A stretch of DNA of 64,000 nucleotides. Source: Bryobacterales bacterium. Its GTDB lineage: Bacteria; Acidobacteriota; Terriglobia; Bryobacterales; Bryobacteraceae. Position numbers and translations under genes: made by a program. The stretch covers positions 1 to 64,000 of the forward strand of contig JAIXKK010000198.1 of the NCBI GenBank assembly GCA_026954325.1. The letters are read 5' to 3'. The notes beneath the pieces were generated by a model that did not search any database, was not told the origin of the DNA, and saw only the letters and a list, made by a program, of their open reading frames with translations. Below, one piece after another: positions 17,220 to 24,193 of this stretch (within the stretch, counting starts at the first letter, position 1; each line of letters begins with the position of its first letter).

Positions 17220-18287
17220 CTATCGTATCAGCCGCGACGCCATTTGCAGAATCAGGACGAGCAGCGTCATACCCAGAATGACGCCGATGGCGACAATGGC
17301 AATGAACCACTCTTGCGTGCGGAATTTCGGAGGCAGCAGATTCATGATGGCGGGCACGGACTCCTGCGCCTGGACAGGGGCGGGGGACGCTGTTTGGGGC
17401 GGCCGCACTTCCATACGGGCCGAGCCGTACTGGGCGGGAGTCACGCCAGTCTGTGTCAAGGTAGCCACGGGCGCCGGTTCGCCGAGCATCCGTTCGAGTT
17501 CCACGCAAATGGCTCCAAAGCCCTGCATGCGTTGTTGCGGCAGTTTGGCCGTGCACCTCTCGACCAACTCGATGAGCGGGCGCGGAGCACCGCACTGCAC
17601 CAGCGGGGCGAGGTTCAGTGGCTCATTCAGAATCTGGTGAAACACCTTTTCGATGCTGTCCCCGGTAACGGGCTTCGTCGCGGTGAACAATTCAAACAAG
17701 AGGACGCCGAAAGCGTAGACATCCACGAGCGGGGTCACCTGCTGGCCGAGGACCTGCTCCGGAGCCATGTAGTAAGGCGTACCCAAGGTGAAGCCTACAC
17801 GCGTAAGGGAGACATTATGCGACTTGGCGATGCCGAAATCCATCAGCTTCACCCGTCCCGCCGCGTCGACGTGAATGTTGTCGGGCTTGATGTCGCGATG
17901 GATGATGCGCTTGGAGTGTATGTAATCGAGCGAACGAGCGATCTGCAGCGCAATGTTCAGTTTGTTGCGTGTATCCCCGGTTGTGCCGCTCTTGATGGCG
18001 TCGCGCAGGCTCTGCCCGCGCAGGAACTCCATGATGATGAAGGGGCGTCCCTGCTCCTCTCCGAAGTCGAAGACACTGATGATGTTGTCGTGGGCAAAGC
18101 TGCCTGCCGTGCGCGCCTCCTGGAGGAAGCGCGCCTTGGTTTCCGGATCGGAGCAACCGGATTCGGTGAGGATCTTGACGGCCACCGTGCGGCCGAGCAC
18201 GGTGTCCGTGGCGCGGTAGACGTGGGACATGCCGCCGCCGAGAAACTCGAGCAGTTCGTATTTGCTGATCCGCGCCGGTAAATCCAT
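17220..18287 (-). CDS. Tail-anchored Ser/Thr protein kinase
   Basis: A 355-residue PknB-type kinase, clearly paralogous to the next gene. Motifs are LGGGMSHVYRA, VAVKIL, IIHRDIKPDNIHV, MDFGIAK and TPYYMAPEQ, so catalysis should be intact. After a Pro/Gln linker comes one C-terminal membrane span (EWFIAIVAIGVILGMTLLVL) and a short positive tail, giving a cytoplasmic kinase anchored at its end. Start taken as MDLPARISKYE; an upstream extension overlaps tssM and is not credible. It follows tssM by 13 bases. Position suggests phospho-control of the secretion apparatus, as in the PpkA/FHA pathway; no FHA protein is in view. Confidence 0.87.
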   Translation of the reverse strand: MDLPARISKYELLEFLGGGMSHVYRATDTVLGRTVAVKILTESGCSDPETKARFLQEARTAGSFAHDNIISVFDFGEEQGRPFIIMEFLRGQSLRDAIKSGTTGDTRNKLNIALQIARSLDYIHSKRIIHRDIKPDNIHVDAAGRVKLMDFGIAKSHNVSLTRVGFTLGTPYYMAPEQVLGQQVTPLVDVYAFGVLLFELFTATKPVTGDSIEKVFHQILNEPLNLAPLVQCGAPRPLIELVERCTAKLPQQRMQGFGAICVELERMLGEPAPVATLTQTGVTPAQYGSARMEVRPPQTASPAPVQAQESVPAIMNLLPPKFRTQEWFIAIVAIGVILGMTLLVLILQMASRLIR

Positions 18288-18300
18288 GTCCCTCTTAATT

Positions 18301-21300
18301 CTACTTCGTTGCGACGGTGGAGATGCAGCGCAGCCCGGCGAAGAAGCGCTTATCGAACACAGCGGGAGCTCCGCTGAGGTCCACCGTAAAGCGGGCATTG
18401 GCGATGAGGTTGTTGCCGGTGCCGCCGCGAACCGGCCAAACGAGGAGATAAGTGCCGCCCTGGGCGGTAACCTGGGCGTCCACAAAGAAGTGGAAGACAG
18501 CCCACGGACCCTGGCGGTTAAATGCCGGGCTGTCGTTGTACTCGAACAGCACGGAGTGGCTGGGTGAGCCGGTCCAGGTGTATGCCACGGGCGGCGCGCC
18601 GAGTTTGGCCGCTTTGCCGTCGATGGTGATGCTGCCGGACTTGGCTTGCGTATTGTTCAGCACCAGGTCCACTCCGTTGAGCTGAACGGTGTAGGCAAGC
18701 CGCGGATCCTGGCCGCCGCGGTAGAAGGCATCGGAGAGCCGGGCGGCCTGGTTGAAGAAGTTGACGAATACCGGGTTCATGGTGACGCCCGCCCCGCTGA
18801 CAGCGACGTAGGTGTTGCCCTGCTTTTGCAGGAACTGCTTCAAGCTGCCTTCATAGAACTGCCAGAACTTGCCGGAGCCCGGACGCAGCAGATCATTGAG
18901 TTCGGTGATCTGCACTTCGGGCTGCGCCGTGGGGTTGAACGGAAACTTGTTGGTGATGACGTTGAACTGGCTGCACATGGCTCCGCCTGCGGCGTTCAGC
19001 ATCTTCGCCGGAGAGAAGAGCCCATCGACACCCTTGATGGGAGCTTCCATGATGCGGAGGATGGTCTGGTCGAGATGGCCTTCGAGGTCCTGCCCGCTGA
19101 AGGCGGCCACCTGGCGCGTCATGCCGAGAGCGTCCTGGGCGCGCATCTGTGTGGACTGTGCCGCGGCGCTGCTGGGCGGGTTCTCCTTCGACGCCGCATC
19201 CACGGCAATCTGGAGATTGCTCAATCCGGTGGTGTAGGGGCGGTTGCCGCCGGTGATGTAGACCAGATCCTGCGAAGGCGGCACGACGACGTGAGCCCAC
19301 TGGAAGGCCTTGCGGACACGGTCGGCATAGGGGTCGCCCGCCGGGTCGACCTGGGTATTGTAGCTCGCCAGCCCAATGAGAGCGAGGATCGGCGCGCGGG
19401 AATCGGAATGGATCAGGAGTTTGCGAGCCGCATCCGCCGGACCGCTGTAGCCGACAACGGCCGTGTTGTTGAAGTAGGTCCGCCAGGCCTTGATGTAGTC
19501 GGAGGTGTAGCGCTCGCGGAGCATCTGGTCGAGATTGTCGGGAACGGCGGCGGCGGATTTGTACTTGGCGCTCATCAGCACCCACTCCTCGCCGCCGAAC
19601 TTCTTGCTGCGCTCTTTGAAGGCCGCCTGCATGAAGTTCCATCCCTGTTTCGTGAATGCGCCGGGGACGTCCTTGTTGTTGATGACCACTTCGGCGGAGC
19701 CGCTGTACTTCTTATTGAAGTTCACGGCGGGGTTCTTCTTGTTGGCTTCGGCGAGCATGGCGTTGTAGAAGCGGTCGAAGCCGGAAAACGAGGCGAGGTA
19801 GACGCGGGTTTTGTCGACGCCATCGGCATCGTCGCGCGTGGAGAACGGATTGCCGTTGTGGAGGTCGCTGCCGTAGAAGAGGAACTGGAGTTCAGAGAGG
19901 GCGCGGCGGTCCTCGCCCACGGCGCTCTCCCGTCCTTCGAGCCAGCGGCTCTGGAGCGTGTTGCCGAGCCACTTATCCTCGCCCTGCCCCTCGACGCGCT
20001 TCCACTCGGAGGTGGTCATCAGGTGCGCGCGCAGGGTTTCGTACGCGTAGTTGTAATCGTCGTCCTCCTTGGCCTTGGCGGGACGGCTGCGCAGGAAGGC
20101 CAGTAAGCGGCTTTGCGTATCGCTGAACAGGAGTTGGTTGAAGCAATCGTAGTAAGCCTTACGCACGATGGGCAGCATGTCGTTGCCGACATAGAGGCCC
20201 CAGCGGTAGCTCCAGGGCGCGCCATCGCGATTCCAGTCCGTAAGCTGCTCCAACTTCTGGCGCAGCGAATCGAGCCGCTTCAGATCGTCGGCGCTCGGCA
20301 GGGCGTTCGGCGCCAGTCGTACCGCTTTGATCTGTTTGGTGGCGTCCGACACTTCGCTTTCAAGCGTGCGGTTGCGGAAGAAGGATACCGTCATGCCGAT
20401 GGACCAGATGAGGGCCATGACGGCGAGGAACCCGAGCAGGAAGCGCTGCAGAGCGCTTGTTTTCGTGCTGGCCTCGCTTGCCCCGAGGGCCGACTTGTCC
20501 TCGAGAATTACATCGTTGAACAGATGGCCGAGGAACACCCACTGCGGCACTTTGCGGCCGCCACGCTGCTGCGGCGCGGCCATGGGCACATTCGGCTGCC
20601 CCGGCAGGTCGCCCACGCGGAACATGCGCGTGGCGCTGCCGCCGCCTTCGAAGGCAGGCTGCCTGGGCTGCGCAATGGGGGTAGGCGCCACGTCGTCGAT
20701 AATGACCGGGCGGACACCGGTGAAGTAGAATCCGCGCAGGAAGGGGCTGGTGCTCAACTGGCTGGGACGGCCCACGTCCACCAGAAACTGCACCAGCGCG
20801 CCGCGCAGTTTGCGGAACTCGCGGGGAAACTCGTAGCAGCCGGGCAGCTTTTCGAAGTCGTTTTCGCGCGGCAGAAATTCGATGCGCTTGTCGCACAGGG
20901 AATAGAACAACTCATTGAACATGTCGTTCAGCCGCTGCGATTCCTCTTCGGCGTAGACGCCACCGCGCGCGGAGCGCATGGGCAGGGTTACGCCGAACAC
21001 CTGCGTGGATTCCTGAGTGCTCAGGTTGCGGACGAAATCGTGAAAGAACGTCACGCGGTCGGCTTTGGTGAACAGCACATAGACCGGGAAGCTGATGCCG
21101 AACTGCGTGGAAATTTCGTTCAGACGAGCGGAGATGGAACGGGCAACGGCGGCCATCGTGTCCGAGGCTCCCTGTTGCAGAAAGCGTTCCACATCGACGC
21201 AAAGGATGGCCGCGCGCGGAGCGGAGCCGCCGCCGCCGAAAACGGACTTCAGCTTGCCGGGCGAGAGCTTCTTCAGCATGTGCTTCCAGCTTCCGGCATC

Positions 21301-21846
21301 GCCCCACAATCCGCCGCCGGCCTCCATGAAGACCGCCTTCTTGGCAAACCAGAAGTTGGCGGAGCGGGTTGGGGCAATCTGATTGTCCGTCTGGTAGACC
21401 TGCCCGCTGAGCAACTCCGGCTCCATGCCGGAATTCATCACCACCGTGGTCTTGGTGGAGCCCTTGTCGCCGAGCATGAATATCACCGGGACTTCGCTGA
21501 GTTTGCCGCTCTGGCCGATCTTGGAGGCAGCCAGTTTGGCTTCGGCATCCCTGACGAGCAGATCCACCTCTCCGGAGAGTTCACCGGGCGCCGCGACGGG
21601 AGCGGCCGCCGCGCCTGCCCCTCCGCCGGAGATGGCCTGTGCCGCCGCCTCCTGCGCCTTTTGCTTGCGCTCGTAAAACTTGCCTTGGATGAAGGCAAAG
21701 AAGGCCGATCCGGTCAGCCCAAGAGCCGCCAGCCAGACGAAAAGAGTGCCCGCGTGATTACCGCCGACTTTGTAGACCTGTGTCGCCACCCCGACCGAAA
21801 CCATGTAGAAGCCGAGAAAAGCGGCGTTCGCCCAAGTGATCCTCAT
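18301..21846 (-). CDS. tssM: Type VI secretion membrane component TssM (IcmF family)
   Basis: A 1181-residue inner-membrane protein. Two N-terminal spans (NAAFLGFYMVSVGVATQVY, GTLFVWLAALGLTGSAFFAF) are followed by a GTPase-like cytoplasmic domain with Walker A GDKGSTKTT (residues 126-134) and the strand VDVERFLQQG, then FVLFTKADR-like text (VYVLFTKADRVTFF). A third span (FLLGFLAVMALIWSIGMTV) precedes the long periplasmic part that includes the conserved IcmF C-terminal domain with WPVRGGTG. It bridges TssL and the outer-membrane lipoprotein TssJ in the T6SS membrane complex. Transcribed after tssL (10-base gap). Confidence 0.93.
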   Translation of the reverse strand: MRITWANAAFLGFYMVSVGVATQVYKVGGNHAGTLFVWLAALGLTGSAFFAFIQGKFYERKQKAQEAAAQAISGGGAGAAAAPVAAPGELSGEVDLLVRDAEAKLAASKIGQSGKLSEVPVIFMLGDKGSTKTTVVMNSGMEPELLSGQVYQTDNQIAPTRSANFWFAKKAVFMEAGGGLWGDAGSWKHMLKKLSPGKLKSVFGGGGSAPRAAILCVDVERFLQQGASDTMAAVARSISARLNEISTQFGISFPVYVLFTKADRVTFFHDFVRNLSTQESTQVFGVTLPMRSARGGVYAEEESQRLNDMFNELFYSLCDKRIEFLPRENDFEKLPGCYEFPREFRKLRGALVQFLVDVGRPSQLSTSPFLRGFYFTGVRPVIIDDVAPTPIAQPRQPAFEGGGSATRMFRVGDLPGQPNVPMAAPQQRGGRKVPQWVFLGHLFNDVILEDKSALGASEASTKTSALQRFLLGFLAVMALIWSIGMTVSFFRNRTLESEVSDATKQIKAVRLAPNALPSADDLKRLDSLRQKLEQLTDWNRDGAPWSYRWGLYVGNDMLPIVRKAYYDCFNQLLFSDTQSRLLAFLRSRPAKAKEDDDYNYAYETLRAHLMTTSEWKRVEGQGEDKWLGNTLQSRWLEGRESAVGEDRRALSELQFLFYGSDLHNGNPFSTRDDADGVDKTRVYLASFSGFDRFYNAMLAEANKKNPAVNFNKKYSGSAEVVINNKDVPGAFTKQGWNFMQAAFKERSKKFGGEEWVLMSAKYKSAAAVPDNLDQMLRERYTSDYIKAWRTYFNNTAVVGYSGPADAARKLLIHSDSRAPILALIGLASYNTQVDPAGDPYADRVRKAFQWAHVVVPPSQDLVYITGGNRPYTTGLSNLQIAVDAASKENPPSSAAAQSTQMRAQDALGMTRQVAAFSGQDLEGHLDQTILRIMEAPIKGVDGLFSPAKMLNAAGGAMCSQFNVITNKFPFNPTAQPEVQITELNDLLRPGSGKFWQFYEGSLKQFLQKQGNTYVAVSGAGVTMNPVFVNFFNQAARLSDAFYRGGQDPRLAYTVQLNGVDLVLNNTQAKSGSITIDGKAAKLGAPPVAYTWTGSPSHSVLFEYNDSPAFNRQGPWAVFHFFVDAQVTAQGGTYLLVWPVRGGTGNNLIANARFTVDLSGAPAVFDKRFFAGLRCISTVATK

Positions 21847-21856
21847 TCTGCCTCTC

Positions 21857-22588
21857 CTATCGCAAGCCGGTCAGGTCGCGAAGGCTCGAAACCCCGCCCA
21901 TCAACGTAAGCTTATAGATGGCGAACAAAAGAATCGCCAGCGCCACACACACTCCAGTGCCGATGAGCAGACGTTTCACCCAGACATCGACACTCGAGAA
22001 GGAAAACGACTCGTTCGGCAGCGCCCAGCGCGGGGAGATCTCCGGCCCGCTTTGGCGGATGCGCTTGATCTTCAGATGCACCGCCTCGATCATCGAGCGC
22101 AGTTCCGCCCGCCCGCCGATGCTGTATCGTCCGGCGAATCCGAGCAGCAGACAGATCTGGTAGACCTCCAGCAGGTCGGCCAGTTCCTGCGAATCGTTTC
22201 TGCCAAGCAGCGCCTGAAGATTCTGGAAGAAGATCTCACCGGCGATATGGTGGCCGAACAACTCTTCCTGAAGCGGCTGCCGGGGCCAATCGGCGAAGGC
22301 AGGCCAGCGGAGGTTGAGGATGGTTTCATCGAGAAACGCAACCACGGCAAAAATGGCCAGTTGAATGTCTTCAGCGGTATAGCCACGCCGCCTTGCCTCG
22401 GCGTCCCCGGTCTTCAGCGCTTCCCGAACCTGGTGGCGGAAGGCGGCGGCGTCAGTGACGGGCTGGCGGTTGGAGCGCATGCGCTCGATGACCGTGATCA
22501 GTTCCTGAAAAACAAGCGCAAGATTCTCCGGACGCCGCGAGACGGCGGCGTTTGCGCCTGTGGGTGCACCACTTGGGGTCTGGACCAT
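21857..22588 (-). CDS. tssL: Type VI secretion protein TssL (DotU family)
   Basis: A 243-residue protein with a cytoplasmic helical domain containing FAVVAFLDETILNL and LLEVYQICLLLGFAGRY, the signature segments of the DotU/TssL family. One C-terminal membrane span (LLIGTGVCVALAILLFAIY) anchors it. No peptidoglycan-binding OmpA extension follows. It forms the T6SS inner-membrane complex with TssM and binds TssK. The gene is placed between tssK and tssM with 10-12-base gaps, the common order. Confidence 0.93.
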   Translation of the reverse strand: MVQTPSGAPTGANAAVSRRPENLALVFQELITVIERMRSNRQPVTDAAAFRHQVREALKTGDAEARRRGYTAEDIQLAIFAVVAFLDETILNLRWPAFADWPRQPLQEELFGHHIAGEIFFQNLQALLGRNDSQELADLLEVYQICLLLGFAGRYSIGGRAELRSMIEAVHLKIKRIRQSGPEISPRWALPNESFSFSSVDVWVKRLLIGTGVCVALAILLFAIYKLTLMGGVSSLRDLTGLR

Positions 22589-22600
22589 GGAGACCTCTCG

Positions 22601-23953
22601 CTAATCCAATACGACGAGCAACTCAATTTGCGGATCGGGCAGGTCGCCAGGTACGTAGACGCCTACCTGCCGCGTCATGACGATGTTATCCCAACAGGGA
22701 CCGGCGCGGCTGACACCGAAGTACTGGGTATCGGCGCGCGTCGAAATGGCCGAGGGCGGGATCTTGAGATGGGTCAGAGCCATACCGGGCAGCGCCCGTC
22801 TCACCAACTCTCCCACGAACTTGCTTGAGCAAACCTTCACGAGGGCTGGAGTGCGGATGATAATTTCCGCCTCTCCAACGGAGGAATAAATGGCAAAGAC
22901 CCAGCGGGCGCGATCCAGTGTGCGCTGATCAGTGATTTCCCCGGTCCAGAAATAATCCGCGGTCTTTTCGAGCGGGATGGAGATGCAGTTGGTGGGGACA
23001 ATGGTTTCGAGGTGATGGCGAATGTGCTCGTCCAGAGCGTGGAAGCAATGGTCCAAATCCCGATGATCGTAGAGCGGGACGGAGCGAGGGTGGGAATCGA
23101 GCGCGAAGGTGCAGAGCGCCCCGGCCAGGCGCGCCATTTCGCGGTAGAGTTCTTCGGGGTGGCCGCGGCGCGTCATGAGCAGATGGCGGATGGGAGGCAG
23201 GGCGGCGTGGATGGAGTGGAGCATCCAAAAGCGGGCGATGTCGGTAGTGGAATACTCCGCCCATGATTTTCCAGTCCGGCGGGCGCCCGCCAGAGCAGTG
23301 CTTTTCTCTTCCAGAATCTCCATCAGACGTTGGGTGAGATACATCAGCCGGTCGCTTGCCGCCAGGTCGACACAGGGCGGAATGAAGGCGGGGTCGTAGA
23401 TGAAGTTGCCGGAACCGTCGCGCATGATGCGCGCCACCGGCAGTGCGATTTCCTCTCCGCTGACCTCCGTATCGAGGACCAGCCGGATGTTCTTCCTTCC
23501 GATCTGCACGGGCTTCTCGTCGCGCCCGGTGGTTTCGTCGTGAAGAATTCGAGTCTCGGCCCAATAGCGGGTGTCGGGAGCCGACGGGGCTTCCGTGATG
23601 GGAACGCAGTTGATGCCTTCGGGCTTGCGCGGAGGAACGGTCAGCATCACGGTAACTCTGTCGCGGGTGGGCGGAAAGAGTTCGGCAACGGCGCGCGGCG
23701 GCGGCAACGGATCGGAATCGGGCATGTGAAATGGCATGCCGTCGGGAAAGATGCCGCGGGCATGGATGAGGGAAACCGTGCCATTGCGCAGCGCTTCTCC
23801 GTCAAACTGGGCGCCGATCAGGCCGTAGGATTCAAACCAAAGGCTGGTGGTGACAAAGCGGAGAGAGTCTTCGAAATAGCGGCTCTGTACCTGAAAGTGG
23901 TGCGGGCCGAGGTACATTCCTTCGGACCAGACAACCCGGGAGAGGTTTTTCAT
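22601..23953 (-). CDS. tssK: Type VI secretion baseplate protein TssK
   Basis: A 450-residue cytoplasmic protein beginning MKNLSRVVWSEGMYLGPHHF, close to the nearly invariant VxWxEGMfLxPqHFQ start of TssK/ImpJ/VasE. PFHMPDSDPLP and the C-terminal LTHLKIPPSAI plus DTQYFGVSRAGPCWDNI are further family regions. TssK trimers connect the baseplate to the TssL/TssM membrane complex. It is the first gene of the tssK-tssL-tssM-kinase-kinase run. Sheath, tube, VgrG and ClpV genes are not in this window. Confidence 0.93.
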   Translation of the reverse strand: MKNLSRVVWSEGMYLGPHHFQVQSRYFEDSLRFVTTSLWFESYGLIGAQFDGEALRNGTVSLIHARGIFPDGMPFHMPDSDPLPPPRAVAELFPPTRDRVTVMLTVPPRKPEGINCVPITEAPSAPDTRYWAETRILHDETTGRDEKPVQIGRKNIRLVLDTEVSGEEIALPVARIMRDGSGNFIYDPAFIPPCVDLAASDRLMYLTQRLMEILEEKSTALAGARRTGKSWAEYSTTDIARFWMLHSIHAALPPIRHLLMTRRGHPEELYREMARLAGALCTFALDSHPRSVPLYDHRDLDHCFHALDEHIRHHLETIVPTNCISIPLEKTADYFWTGEITDQRTLDRARWVFAIYSSVGEAEIIIRTPALVKVCSSKFVGELVRRALPGMALTHLKIPPSAISTRADTQYFGVSRAGPCWDNIVMTRQVGVYVPGDLPDPQIELLVVLD

Positions 23954-24193
23954 AAGGGAGGTCTGCTCAAGTTCCGCCTTTGCAAAGATTATACTCTACC
24001 ATAGCCGCCTTACTATCAAGCCGCCGATTACCCGATTGCGCCGCCATAGAGATAAGCGCAATCGGAACCGATGGATAGTCAGGCCAATGGGATTTTTTTG
24101 TCCGCCGCCAAGAAAGATTGCCGGGAAGTGATGGGTTTTCGTCCTCGAAAACGCTTCTAATGGTAGTGAGGGTGTAGTGTAGGAGATCGCGGG
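23954..24193. promoter_or_regulatory. Divergent intergenic region between tssK and the motif-repeat scaffold gene
   Basis: About 240 bases separate tssK (minus) from the scaffold gene (plus). It has no credible gene. It must hold the promoters of both transcripts. The region is noticeably richer in A/T (for example GGGATTTTTTTGTCC near 24088) than its surroundings. I could not identify a specific sigma-54 or sigma-70 box with confidence. Shared regulation of the T6SS genes and the scaffold is an inference from the arrangement. Confidence 0.4.

Noticed and set aside
20113..21909. Plus-strand open frame of 598 codons
   Set aside because: Antisense to tssM, which has clear TssM features; no start signal or family motif is visible.
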